A stretch of DNA of 64,000 bases from contig MU004239.1 in the NCBI GenBank assembly GCA_010405405.1, positions 732,713 to 796,712 on the forward strand. Direction: 5' to 3'. Source of the DNA: Microthyrium microscopicum. Its lineage: Eukaryota > Ascomycota > Dothideomycetes > Microthyriales > Microthyriaceae. The notes beneath the pieces were generated by a model. That model saw nothing but the letters and a program-made list of their open reading frames with translations. It was not told where the DNA came from and ran no database searches. Each line of letters starts with the position of its first letter. The stretch's first letter is position 1. The position numbers and the translations under genes were made by a program. Positions 31,262 to 42,045 of the stretch are shown in pieces.

Positions 31262-31819
31262 CTACTTGTCCGAGTTTGTCATCGTCCGCTTGATCTTCGT
31301 CGTGAATCTTCTAAGAGTGCTCGGTCGATCTTTGCCACCATCCTTGCTGTCGATGCTCTGTCTCGTAGACGTCGCGGTGAGGGGGGTGGCGGTCTTTTGT
31401 TTGTCTAGGCCGAGTTGTTCCATCGGGTTTCCCTTCTCCGTCGGTGTTGCGACTCCCGAGGTATCGTCAACTACAATGCGTTAGCCGTGGTCATCCCTCA
31501 GGGCTGAAGTAAAACCCTCACTGTTCTGCTTTACTGGAGCTTTGGATGGATTGTCATGCGAGCCGTCGTAAGCACTACTTTGCCAGCCCTCATGTAGCGG
31601 TAATGAATCGGATGACATGTCGGACTCGTCAGCCATGTCGGCGTAGATTTGGGACTTGAGGTTGTTTGTCTACGTCATTAGCTGAGGCTTCATCTTTGAA
31701 CAAGATGGCAATCTTACGAGCTTGATTCTGTTGTAGCTGAAGGTACGCAGATCATCCAGAGATGGTCTCCCAGCAGTATCTTCGAGATTGCCAGTGGCAT
31801 GGTCCTTTGAATCGGTCAT
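31262..31819 (-). CDS. Small hydrophilic protein, unknown function
   Basis: Three exons, each too short to stand out, join in frame from ATG 31819 to TAG 31264-31262. Exon 1 ends SLDDLRTFSYNRIKL and is followed by GTAAGA...GTAG. Exon 2 starts TNNLKSQIYADMADESDMSS and ends APVKQN. A GTGAGG...GTAG intron leads to exon 3, DDTSGVATPTEKGNP. The C-terminus is basic (STLRRFTTKIKRTMTNSDK). The roughly 150-aa product is Ser/Asp/Lys-rich, probably disordered, with no signal peptide or transmembrane helix. No known domain. Consistent phase at both introns and typical branch points (GCTAAC, GCTAATG) are the evidence. Confidence 0.65.
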
Positions 31820-33222
31820 TTTGAAAAGGCGTAAAGTTGAAGTCGAATGAGCGACGTGGTGTCGTTGTGGCGGAAAGGATCAATTGCTGGACGGATTTAA
31901 AAAGGGTCTGAGTGATTCTTGATACGTTGGAGTACTTGTGAGTAAGTTATGGTGAGGTTGTGGTGAATGTTGGGTGTGGTGAAGTTGGAGAGAGAAAGGT
32001 GGTTGGGATGATGCACGTGGGGCCAAATTTTAGTCGCGTGTCAAAACTCCAAGAACTCACGATATCGGCAACTGCGATGGACTGCAGGATATCTCAACAC
32101 TCGAGATATACAATTGATTTTTAACTTCAACGTTATCATAACTTATCAATTTGTCAATTAGACAAACGCCTTCCAATAATCTTGATTGCGATGACGGCAA
32201 ATGGGAGGGGTATTTTCTATCCCTGTCGCTCATCCTCCACGTATTTCAGCTCTCAATCGCGACCGTATGACCATCGCCTCGTCTCACTATTCCCGTACGA
32301 GTCTCTATGACTTCTAAGAGCTCGAGAATGGAGATCAGCACTGCACCCTGAACCTCGGTTGTCTTCTATATCCATTGGATTCGAATAGGGGCGGGGCGGT
32401 CTCTACATCTATCATCAGTCCACCACTTTAACCATCGAATGTTTAGATCTGAGGCACCTTTTACTCCGCTACCTAGGTAGTTTCAAGGTTTATCGCACAT
32501 CTGGGAGCCCAATGCTGAGGACAAAAACTTGATTGAGAATTTGAGACCGAGTCAAGCTCGTTGAAGCTTAGTCACGTCGAAGTCGAATCCGGGGTTTGCT
32601 TTAGCGCGCGTCTGCTTGCAACCACACTCCATGAGGCTGATTATCAGGCTGATCATCAGGCTGAGTCCATATATCCTCAATCTCATTCATCTGCCCAATA
32701 GCAACTGTCCCTCCTTGTCAAGCTCGTTGACTGCACAGGACCATAACCAGATCCCTCGTTACTCCATCTCGGCGTCAGAGTGCTTATACTGGGTCCTCCT
32801 TACGACAGCCACACTTGTTGGCTCTGTTATTGCATGAAACGCTAGTTGGCTTATTTCTCCAAGCTCCGATCACAGTGGAAAGCCTCTCAGTCCGACAGTT
32901 GTGAGGTACCTTCCGATATGTTTTCAGTCGCGATGGACCAAGGAACATTTGAACCTCTGCAATGCAACCGTGAGGTGCTTGCCTATTGGTCACAACTCGC
33001 AAAATGCGCAACAGACGTAGCTGCTATTCTGGGCTGCTATAGCTGCACTTTCCTAAAACAGCCAGCCTTACCGGTCTTTTCCTAGACTTATTCGTAGCTG
33101 CCGTCTGAGACACGGCAAGTTTAATATAATGATGGCTACTACCTAGGTATGTGTTGAAGAATCAAGCCCTTCGCCTTCTTTGATCTTACTCCTCACTTTC
33201 CCCATGACTAATTATATTTATC
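31820..33222. other. Divergent intergenic region, 1.4 kb
   Basis: Upstream region for two divergent genes. Short plus ORFs at 32616-33085 are not convincing. Features seen: a 13-bp near-tandem repeat (GGCTGATNATCA) at about 32634-32665, and the palindromes CTACCTAGGTAG (32469-32480) and TACCTAGGTA (about 33140-33149). Confidence 0.35.
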
Positions 33223-34668
33223 ATGCTCTCATCCTCTCACTACAACCTCTTCGCTCGCGCTCCCCAACGACGACTCTTGACAACAGTTTCTATTATTCTC
33301 TTCCTTTCTGTGCTTTTACTACGTCAGCAGTCGCCGACTCGGATCACAGCACAAGTACCGGTCAATAAGGCTCACCATTCCAAGCTTCCATACCATGAAG
33401 AGCTGGGTGTCTCCCTAGGTATTTCGGAATGGGGCAAGCGAGGCCAAAGCACAAAGAAGATGATTCAATGGGCAGAAGCGCTCATAGGACATTCAGATGA
33501 TGTTGACGAAACTGACAAGGCCTTATTCCAAGCTGCCTTAACACATCTTTTCCCATTCCTGGCAGGCACGGAGAAGAAACTGTACACCCCTTGGACCTCT
33601 TCGACCAACGAACCTCCCTCCAATGGCGTTGGAATCGTCATTTGCGCCGGCTCAAACAACATCCACCTGGCCACCCATCTAATTCGCAATCTACGTCGCG
33701 TGCATGGCTCTAAACTTCCGATTGAAATTGCATACGCGGGCGAAAAGGACCTTCATTCAAAGCATCGCAACTTCTTGGCACGCGAAGATGTGTCCTTCAA
33801 CAATTTGCTAGAGTTCTTCCCTGCTGCTCGTCAAGACCTGAAGAATAGTGGTTGGGCGATGAAACCGTTTGCCCTTCTGGCATCATCGCATACTCGCGCT
33901 ATTCTTATAGACGCGGACGCCATCTTCCTCGCCGCCCCGGATGATATATTCGAGTCTAATGCCGGCTTGAATCGCACCGGGCTGCTGCTGTTTCACGACA
34001 GAGCTTCTGAGGGTCGGGGTGGAGAATCGTTAAAGTTCCTCAAGTCGCAGATCGAAGCAGCGAATAGGACCGTCTCTTCTTATCTTCAAAATCAATCACT
34101 CTTTTACAGAGGTGTGACCTCTTACGAAGCCGACAGTGGTGCAGTCGCTATCGACAAGTCCCGTCCATCCCTCCTCCTTGGACTAATCTTTGCGACATGG
34201 ATGAACAAAAAACAAGTTCGCGAAGAGGTCACGTACAAACTCTATCACGGCGACAAAGAGACATATTGGATCGCCATGGAGCTAGCCAACGTTGAGTACT
34301 TCTTTCAGCCATGGTATGCCGGCAGCATCGGCAACATTGGTCAGCAGTCCACGGACTACGACTCTGCCACAACAGATATTATAATTTGCGGCAAACATAT
34401 GCTCCATCTAGACTCCCTGGGGCAGAAACCCTTCTGGTTCAACGGCGGCATCTACGACAATAAGGATTCGCCGGAGCAAGGCTTTGGTGCGATGACACAT
34501 TTCTGGACGGGAATAAAGGATGCGCCGCCGCAATGGTACTGGGTGCCGCAAGGTTTTGCTTGCGTGAAGGAGAAGAACATCAACCTGCTATCAGAGCAAG
34601 ACAAGAAAAATCTTGATCTGACGAGGCAGCAGGTTCTAGAGATTGATGCAGAGATCAAAGCCTTGTGA
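33223..34668 (+). CDS. Type II membrane mannosyltransferase, GT71/Mnn1-like
   Basis: Golgi glycosyltransferase of the alpha-1,3-mannosyltransferase family, adding mannose to N- or O-glycans. Single exon, 481 aa. A short cytosolic tail precedes one signal-anchor helix (about residues 20-34, TTVSIILFLSVLLL), then a stem and catalytic domain. IVICAGSNNIHLATHLIRNL is the start of the nucleotide-sugar fold. The DxD metal motif is ILIDADAIFLA (about 228-238). TSYEADSGAVAIDKSR and LYHGDKETYWIAMEL are strong GT71 marks, the second holding the acceptor-side His-Gly-Asp-Lys. The acidic/basic C-tail is helical. ATG at 33223. Confidence 0.85.
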   Translation: MLSSSHYNLFARAPQRRLLTTVSIILFLSVLLLRQQSPTRITAQVPVNKAHHSKLPYHEELGVSLGISEWGKRGQSTKKMIQWAEALIGHSDDVDETDKALFQAALTHLFPFLAGTEKKLYTPWTSSTNEPPSNGVGIVICAGSNNIHLATHLIRNLRRVHGSKLPIEIAYAGEKDLHSKHRNFLAREDVSFNNLLEFFPAARQDLKNSGWAMKPFALLASSHTRAILIDADAIFLAAPDDIFESNAGLNRTGLLLFHDRASEGRGGESLKFLKSQIEAANRTVSSYLQNQSLFYRGVTSYEADSGAVAIDKSRPSLLLGLIFATWMNKKQVREEVTYKLYHGDKETYWIAMELANVEYFFQPWYAGSIGNIGQQSTDYDSATTDIIICGKHMLHLDSLGQKPFWFNGGIYDNKDSPEQGFGAMTHFWTGIKDAPPQWYWVPQGFACVKEKNINLLSEQDKKNLDLTRQQVLEIDAEIKAL

Positions 34669-34978
34669 GGCACAAATATTGGTTGAATTTTCAAGGGCTA
34701 TCTTTTTCAGCGATTTGTACTTTTAATCGTGATTATACATTCTCTAGGTAGAGTATCGTGAGGCTATCAAAGTTACCAACCACTAGCCAATCCTTTCTTG
34801 CCAACTCTTCCTCCTCTCATTTGGACAGAAGTTGCCCCTCAAACCTAGAAAGTAATGGTCACTAAAAATGATAAACGGCCGCTACTTAACCCCACCTTGT
34901 CCCCATTAGTACCTGTCCAGGACAAACTCAAAGCTAATGACGAGTCTATCTCTATCTCATCATCTCGACATAATCAAA
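34669..34978. other. Intergenic, tandem genes
   Basis: The 310 bp form the 3' flank of the mannosyltransferase and the leader of the cupin gene. In-frame codons upstream of 34979 include ATGs (for example 34937), but the AAAATGACC context favours 34979. Confidence 0.35.
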
Positions 34979-35629
34979 ATGACCCAACCAGTAGAAGTAA
35001 AACTGTACCACTTGCCACCCACCAAACTCATTCCCAACTCAAAGCATCCGCTCATCCAATATCCAGGCCTAAACAAAGACCGATCACTGAAAGATGTCTA
35101 CAACCTATATCACAGCAATGGCTGGAATACCCAATGGATTATCAAGTACGGCTCGACGCAGCAATCTCACTATCATTCCACAACACACGAGTGCATGACC
35201 GTCATGAGCGGCTCCGCTACCCTCCGCTTCGGTGTCGCCGACACTGTGGAAGACTTGGAAGAGAATACGCATGGCAACGGCAAGGAGGAAGGCGGCATAG
35301 AGATCCAAGCGAATGCTGGCGACGTTTTTATCATCCCTGCTGGGGTAGCGCACAAGACATTTGACACCGGAGTTGGAACCCCTGATTTTGAGATACTCAC
35401 TCCGGCTTACGATAGGCCTCTTGAAGAAGAGGACTTTGATAAAGTCCTTCCAGATATCAAGCTAAGCGGCTTCACTATGATGGGTGCGTATCCGCTGGGT
35501 GGTGGGTGGGATTTTAAGGTTGGCGGGGAAGATGCTGGCGTGTATGAGAGAGTCTGGGGTGTCGCGAAGCCTGCTAAAGACCCTGCTTTGGGCGAGTCGG
35601 TAGATGGCTTGGTTGGGTTGTGGAAGTAA
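34979..35629 (+). CDS. Single-domain cupin protein
   Basis: Soluble beta-barrel protein, 216 aa from ATG 34979 (alternative 34937). Cupin motif 1 is SHYHSTTHECMTVMSGSATLRFG, broken here into SHYHSTTHE and CMTVMSGSATLRFG: two His and one Glu that bind metal. Motif 2 is AGDVFIIPAGVAHKTFDT, with the last His. Between them an acidic loop (DTVEDLEENTHGN) is longer than usual. The C-terminal half (EILTPAYDRPLEEEDFDKV and ending DGLVGLWK) is typical of fungal uncharacterised cupins. The metal site is complete, so enzymatic activity (dioxygenase, isomerase or other) is possible; no reaction can be named. Confidence 0.82.
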   Translation: MTQPVEVKLYHLPPTKLIPNSKHPLIQYPGLNKDRSLKDVYNLYHSNGWNTQWIIKYGSTQQSHYHSTTHECMTVMSGSATLRFGVADTVEDLEENTHGNGKEEGGIEIQANAGDVFIIPAGVAHKTFDTGVGTPDFEILTPAYDRPLEEEDFDKVLPDIKLSGFTMMGAYPLGGGWDFKVGGEDAGVYERVWGVAKPAKDPALGESVDGLVGLWK

Positions 35630-36638
35630 CTTCTACAGACTTACTTGTCAAGGGAATGGGCTCCTCAGGAAGAATTTCAATGCTGTCGTAAAGGCAAGAT
35701 GCGTTGTCAGCTTCACGAAACGCGAAATCGCTCCAACTTAATCTCGTATATCAGACATCTAAGGCTTAGCGTGACATATCTGTGAGCTTGATCGATAGCC
35801 TCAAGGCTTTTACTGGGAGTCTCTCGATTCGGTACGCTCAGTTCATGAGATGGCGTGGTCTTGAACCTGATTACCGCCCACCTCAGTGGAACAACGTGGG
35901 ATCGATATACGTTATTCAAGAGGACATCTACCCCCAGAGCGCCAATACGAGTCAATGTTTTATCGAATTGAAACTGTCATAACCGGCAAGTGCATCATAC
36001 CACTTCTCGTGGTTGTATAGGTAGGTAGGTAGGTATTGAACAGTTCATCTTGCAAGTCCAACATCTGACTTCATGGCAAGCGACATGCTATTCAGCTATG
36101 CTGTAGATCGACACTACTCAACTAGGTATCTTGTAGGTCGATACTTAGCGCTGATTTAACATCTCTATCGAGTCCTGCTAGTCTTACCTGGTAGTTCTTC
36201 CATGCGACATCCTCTTTTATGTCACCTTTTCCAGAACTTTGCTCCAGCTGTAGTGTCATCTACGTCGTATTTAGCGCCCAACAACAGGCATTTTACGGAC
36301 TTGATCAAGTTGTGAAATCAATCCTAGAGCCCAAGGTATTACAAGATTCTTTAGGCCTGATCAGACTACTTAGCTCTATTAGATATCGTAAGCACTAAGT
36401 AGCGAGGGCAGCACAGTACCACTTCCCCAACAGTCTAGTCTGAGCACAGTGCGACCGCTTCATCCAATGAATCTCGATATGCGAATAACTCCTTAACATA
36501 TGAGACTACCTAAAAGTAGTCTCCACACGATTGATATCGAAGCCTGCAAGTTCGCGCATATAAAGGGACCACAACCTTCATTATACAGTAAGAACAACCA
36601 AACTTTCAAACCTCTCCATCCAGGTTACACATACGATC
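35630..36638. other. Intergenic region with promoter of the Cys-rich secreted protein
   Basis: One kilobase without a convincing gene; the ORF at 35782-35982 is unsupported. A TATA-like element (ATATAAAG, about 36558-36565) lies some 75 bp before the ATG at 36639. Confidence 0.4.
36018..36035. repeat. Tetranucleotide microsatellite (TAGG)n
   Basis: About four and a half copies of TAGG in an intergenic region. Confidence 0.9.
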
Positions 36639-37030
36639 ATGGCCATCATTCCCAATCTCATACTCATCCTCCCATTTCTTACTAGGCATGTTTCAACAAG
36701 ATCTCACAAAACGTAGCTAACAAGGCGTATCTAGTCTGACATACGCAGGCCAAAACTGCAAATGTCAGGCATCAAATGGTCAAGGTCCGCAATGGAACGA
36801 TAAGACAGAGTCATGTTGTCAAGCAGGCCTCGAAACAACAAAAACGTGCATCTTTCCAGGAGCTCACTACCCGGGCCCGAATCACCAGGTTACCTTTCTA
36901 TGCTCTTCTGCACTTGATAGAGCTGACTTTTGAGTAGTGCTCGGCTCAGAAAACGAATTGTCTCAACTCGGGGGCTTTTGTGAAATGCTGTCAAGATCTG
37001 GGTGCACCAAGTGCATTCTGTTGGGGGTAA
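36639..37030 (+). CDS. Small secreted cysteine-rich protein (candidate effector)
   Basis: 97 aa in three exons: 36639-36685, 36735-36888 and 36938-37030. Exons 1 and 2 encode the signal peptide (MAIIPNLILILPFLTSLTYA), after which the mature protein starts GQNCKCQASNG. It has ten cysteines in the pattern C-x-C, CC, C, C, C, CC, C (WNDKTESCCQAG, TCIFPG, QCSAQKTNC, FVKCCQDLG, FCWG), enough for five disulphides. Intron 1 needs a GC donor (AG/GCATGT...CTAG, 49 nt, branch point GCTAAC); intron 2 is GT-AG, also 49 nt. No frame joins without the GC donor. Hydrophobin spacing does not fit. Similar unnamed secreted proteins are, as I recall, common in plant-associated ascomycetes. Confidence 0.75.
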
Positions 37031-37220
37031 AGCCGATACATACAGGCTGTGTATGAGGCTTTGTCGTTAGGTCGGTAGATAGCCACGATTTGATGCTTGA
37101 ACATGTTCGAGATCGTGCAATAGTTAGATCTGTCAAGATCCGACTTTCGTATATAAATTGAACTGACAAGTGTCTAAGCACTGGGGAATCTGAAACATAA
37201 AAACACTCGCGTTCTCTGGC

Positions 37221-39888
37221 CTACATCAGCACGCACTTATCCCTATCCTCTCTCATTCCCACCGGCTGCTGCGGTCGCGCCCTTCCCATACCACCCATCG
37301 GCCGGCTCATCCCCATACCGCCCCGTCCTCTACCAGACCCCGGTGCAGGCACCGGCGCGTTCGGGCTCGCAGGGTGATTGACCGGCGGCACCCATGCGGG
37401 CTGCGGCGCTGCTTGTTCATAGGTTGGAGGCGGCGGTTCTGCAGTCCCTGCCTCGGGATCGACACGGGGGCGTGGTGGTTGAGCTGGCGGCCGTTGTTGT
37501 TCTACGCGCTGCGGGCGAGGCGGCGGAGGACCGGTGACTGGTACATTGATGCGATTACCACCAGCACCTTGCACGCGGCCTTGACCTTCGAATACGGCAT
37601 CGCGTTGGCGAGCTTCGTTTTCGCGACGGGCGCGTGCTTCTTCTTCTTCTTGAAGCTGGAGGGCGAGTGCCAAGTCGTGGTCTTCCTGTTCTGCGCGGGA
37701 GCGCTCAGATGGGTCAGCAACGGAGAGGTGCTCGAGTTGGGAGTCTAGATGGTTGGGCTGGGATTGGCGCCCACGTGAAGACCGAGAGGGTACTGTAGAC
37801 CATTCGCCGCCCGAATCGCCGACATCGAGCATGCTGTTCATAGGCTGAGAGTTGCCCAGCGAGGATCCGCGATTGCCAGCGATCCCAGAGGAAGCGGCAT
37901 GAGATACAGGTCTAAAGTCGCCGGAGAAAAGCTCAGAATCCTTGCCATTGATGTCAACAAGATTTTCCCAGATAATTTCATCGTGAGAGGCGTAGCCTGC
38001 GTCCGTCACCAGAGTCATGAGCTGGTTCGCTCTAGGCTCTTTATATATCATTGTAAAATGCTAAAAGGTATTAGCAAACAATGATTTCTTGAAAGAAAGG
38101 GGTATAGCTTACATCATTGCGGAACAGAATACTAAATGATCCGGGCTGTATGTTCTCGTGCAGAGTTTTCAAGCCATAATCAGTCAATTGAGTCGGCCAA
38201 TTTTGAAGAAAAGACTTGATTGTGGTGAGATCTTCAAACAGTTCTTGCTCTTGCGGGGTGAGTCCCGTCGAATTGAGCTTGTGGTCCAACTCTTCCTCAT
38301 GGAACTGGATATTCTGCGCTTCCTCAAAGTAGTTTGCACTGCGGGTAAAGGCCATATAAGTTGGGCTATCTCTAGGGGGCAACCAGCCATGGACCAAAGG
38401 AATATTAAAGGTCTGGTATAGCTTCATCTCCTTGGTCTCCTCAAAGGCTCCAGCAGCAGTAGTTGGGCGCATAAGAGGATGTATCTCCCGAGATGCTCGA
38501 TCAGGAACGAAGGTAAATCGTGGATTCACATTCATGCCGGTATGCAGCGCTCTCAAAAAGTCGTAGAGCTCCATAACATCTGGTATTTCTTGGCCTGAAT
38601 CACCTCTTCTTCCTGAGGTAAGTTCATCAAATACTGATTCAATGAGGAGTCCTAATGAAACTTGTTCCCGTGTCTTCAATGTCTCGGCAAGTCCACTAGA
38701 CTCATGCGCTGGAGTTGATAGAACTAGCGCGTTCACTAGCGCTAATAATGGACAGGGTCCATTCGCATTCTGAACAAGGATCGGAGATGTACGCAGTTTA
38801 TTAGACCTCGCATCGTACCACCGGATTTGTTTGATGGAGTAGTGTTCAGGGAGATTTCGTTGCGCCGATCGATTTCCGCTTGTTATGACTGCAGGTCTCG
38901 GAGGAGTTGCGGGTGCTTGTTCTTCTTGTATGCCACTTGCTCGATGCGCTGCTTCTCCACGATGATACTCTTCTTCAGCCTGACGCATCTGATCTTGGCG
39001 TTGGGCGCGTTCTACTGCTGCGGCTGCTTCAAGTTCCCTGCGTTCACGTTGTTGTCTCTCCCAATCTTTTTGTTCGTCCCAAGTTTTTGTGGGCGTCGCA
39101 ATAGCATCTGATGGAAGTCGGTGCGCTCTGGATGATAGCGCATCTATTGAACTTATGTCTGCTCCAGGTTCCCACTGACTGGAAGCATTTGACTCATGAC
39201 GGGGGCCAAATGTTGAGGGTGATTCAGTATCCACTGGTATCAAAGGTGGTTGGGCATCGAACGGAGATGTAGGATTGAATCTAAATCGCCCATCCAATGG
39301 AGTATGTGTAGCAGGAAGTTCAACTGGACCGTTTGCGCCATCATCATAAGTAACCTGAACCGGTTGATGTGGCCTAGGACTACTTGTAACGCCAAAGATC
39401 TGTTCACCCGTGTTCTGTTTTTGTATGAATGGATTTGCTTGTAGATGAGGGGGAGTGACTTGTTGAGGGAGCGAGATTTGGCTATTATGTATTGAATTGC
39501 CAGTATGGGACAAGGGTAGTGAAACTTGTGAGGCGATCGCTTCGACGTTATCCGTTGATTTCTTCTTGATCACAGCTCCAGGTGGTGGTCCAGCCCTTAG
39601 AGATGATGGGAGTGCTGCTTTATCCTTTGATTGCGCGGTCTTTAGTGGGTCCGGAACATCTGGTTTGTTGGTGATCTCCCAATCTTCATCATCGTCATCT
39701 TTATCCCAATCGTCCTCGCTGTCAGATTCGCGATGTTCAGATAAAGCTGTCTTTTGAGGATGTAAAGGGTTGTTGGAGAGTGGTACAGGCAACCGCGCTT
39801 GTTCGGAGGGGGAGAGTGGATATGGAGGGTTCGGAGCTCGAGGAGGTTGATTGGAGGAAGTGGTAGTATCGGGTGGAATGGTGACCAT
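37221..39888 (-). CDS. MINDY-type (DUF544) deubiquitinase with C-terminal CaaX box
   Basis: Cysteine protease that trims Lys48-linked ubiquitin chains (MINDY1/2, formerly FAM63). Two exons; the intron (about 38112-38061, GTAAGC...TTAG) joins FRND to HFTMIYKEP. The disordered N-terminal 290 residues are Pro/Ser-rich and include a charged segment rich in Glu/Arg (about 230-270). The catalytic domain starts at IKQIRWYD, with catalytic Cys in QNANGPCPLLALVNAL and His in HFTMIYK. A likely ubiquitin-interacting helix, EQEDHDLALALQLQEEEE, follows. The Pro-rich tail ends KCVLM, a complete CaaX box predicting prenylation. ATG chosen at 39888 (MVTIPPDTTT); the frame is open another 70 codons upstream. 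About 870 aa. Confidence 0.9.
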
Positions 39889-41455
39889 CGTGACAAGGTG
39901 CGATTGCCGATATGTACAGTCGATCAAGCTGCTGAGTGGAGGTTCTTGAAATGTATAGGAGAGGTAAAGAGCTCGGCTGGGAGAGCTTATAGAAAGCACG
40001 AGGCAGATAGGTCTTGGACCCCAACTCCAACCAGCAGGGCTTGTACGGTAAAAGGCGGAACAGGTTCGGTATTGTAGTATGAAGACAGCGGGCACCAAAG
40101 ATAGGGATGACGACGTATGGGTGATTGCGCGGCGTCAACAGGCAAACGCCTAGTTAGTACCAATATTGCAACATTTGACGAAGTGAAGATGCCCCGGTAG
40201 GTCGTGGTTGACTGAAGCCTTGAGATCTATGTGGCTGTACCGCATATCATTGATTGCGCTAAGCCTATTCAAGCTATGATATGTGGCCACCCCTGTCGTT
40301 GCGCCACATCAGCCAGGTCGAAGGTTTACGTTTGGCTTACTCCATGTTTCTTATCAACTTCAACTTCAAGCAAGCTATATCAAGATCATGGGTTGACAAC
40401 CGAGGCTTGCCTTTATGCAATTTCGCAACCAAATCCCACTTTCAGTATCGCGTTGGACTTGTAAATCCGCAAGAGCCAATGGTACTCATAAGCCTTTGAT
40501 TCATATCGAAGCAGAATCAAGATAAGCTAAGCTGAAATGAATATATGTTGTAGCTTTTTCCTCAATAGACCTCTCAATTTGAGCATTATTTGTCTTGATA
40601 TCAGTCATACTTGGCTGACTTTAGGACGAAATTTTGAAGGCGTATGTCATATCATACACTAACGCTGCTTTGTCACTCAAATTCTCCGTCACTGAGTTTC
40701 CAATAGAGCTTAGAGCTTTCATAAAGCCAGTAACTTCTCTCCCTATCAGTATATATGTGCTACATAGTATCTACACGCCCAAATATGTAAGATTCGAAAC
40801 CCTCATACATCCAAAATGAGGATTACCACGACAGGAATCTACCACTGCACGCCCACGTGCCCATCAAACCACCGCGCAGGCTATATATATGCTTAAAATC
40901 GGCAAATTCCTCCATAACCCTCAGGGGGCGAATATGATAGGCATATTCTGGTCAAACCTGAGGACTGAGGCATCAGGACAGTCACCATAGAGGTCATTCG
41001 AAAGGACCTACGTTCAATTCCTTCACGGGGCTCTAACTTAGTTAAGCCCATCCTTCCTTCGTAAACTTCGATAGTAAAATCCATTCGAGGATTTTCGTAA
41101 TACTCACCTCCTAATCCATCGGGATTAGGGGCTGGGTATGAGCTTTTGCATCTCGGGATTAGTGAGGGGTGCATGAATTCTTTTTGGTGGCTTGAGTAAG
41201 ACACTGCGGTGAGGGGCTTTACAAATAGGTAGGGTTAGAATGGAAACGTATGTTTAACGTGTATGAAGGGTTCTCTGAGAGAATGACCACATTGATCGAG
41301 GTCGATTTGGGATAAGAGAATATTATTTATATTTTGCAATGTCCTGCTCCCACTCTCACGTCTTGATATCCAAACACCCCACGATGAAAAGGTAGTTGTA
41401 CAGAAATGAAAGAGTATCAAACGGGTTCCGGGTATTTCTGCATCCATATCTTGAC
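39889..41455. other. Intergenic region, 1.6 kb
   Basis: MINDY upstream region and the 3' flank of the glycine-rich gene. A minus ORF at 41204-40893 (103 codons; with DFTIEVYEGRMGLTKLEP) is mildly protein-like but lacks start context, splice or domain. I support no gene. Confidence 0.3.
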
Positions 41456-42045
41456 CTATTCAGTCTTTTCAGTTACCTCTGGCAAAGGAGCAGCATGTCG
41501 TCCCAAAGACTCGATCACTTTTTCTGCTGGAACATCTGCTGGTGGTGGAACCCAGACCTCGACACCATCGACAGTTCGGCGCCATCCCCAAAGAGCATCG
41601 TTGATACCGTCGGCGATTCCAGCACCAATTTCGCCCGCAATCGACGCACCGTTTCCGATCAAGCTACCAAGGAGATTTCCCTGGGCGTTGGCAAGGCCAC
41701 TGAAAATTATTAGTGTCAGACGATAATCTCATGACCATTGCTCAGGATACAGCACAAGGGCTTGTCCAACGGGTGTGAAGAGCTTGGGGGAAAGAGTAGT
41801 TTTGAAGTGAATGACTTACCCAAGGAATCCACCAGCAGCATTGCCAATCAAACCACCGAGACCTGGGCCACCAAAACCGGGACCACCAAAACCGGGACCA
41901 CCGAAACCACCACCTCTGAATCCTCCGCCTGTCAAGAGATAAGTATGGGGCTTATGTAAGCGTATGGTTCTACTAACCACGACCACCGCGTTGTGGCAGA
42001 GCAACAGCGACGGCTGCGAAGGTGAGAAGAGATGCGAGATGCATG
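41456..42045 (-). CDS. Secreted glycine-rich protein
   Basis: Three exons from ATG 42045 to TAG 41458-41456, joined in phase. Exon 1 is a signal peptide (MHLASLLTFAAVAVALP) plus QRGGRG. Exon 2 holds a short repeat (GGFRGGGFGGPGFGGP, with FGGPG repeated three times) and LIGNAAGGFLG. Exon 3 begins GLANAQGNLLGSLIGNGAS and has a Gly/Ala/Ile helix with repeated small residues (IAGEIGAGIADGINDALWGW), then an acidic, Pro-rich tail (VWVPPPADVPAEKVIE). About 140 aa; no cysteine in the mature part. Function unknown: cell-wall association or membrane contact by the Gly/Ala helix are both possible. All exons are short, so simple ORF calling misses it. Confidence 0.75.

Noticed and set aside
36963-37181. 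Minus ORF antisense to the Cys-rich gene
   Set aside because: It lies opposite exon 3, whose frame, cysteines and splice sites explain the sequence.
40893-41204. 103-codon minus ORF
   Set aside because: Some protein-like composition, but no start context, homology feel or splicing partner.
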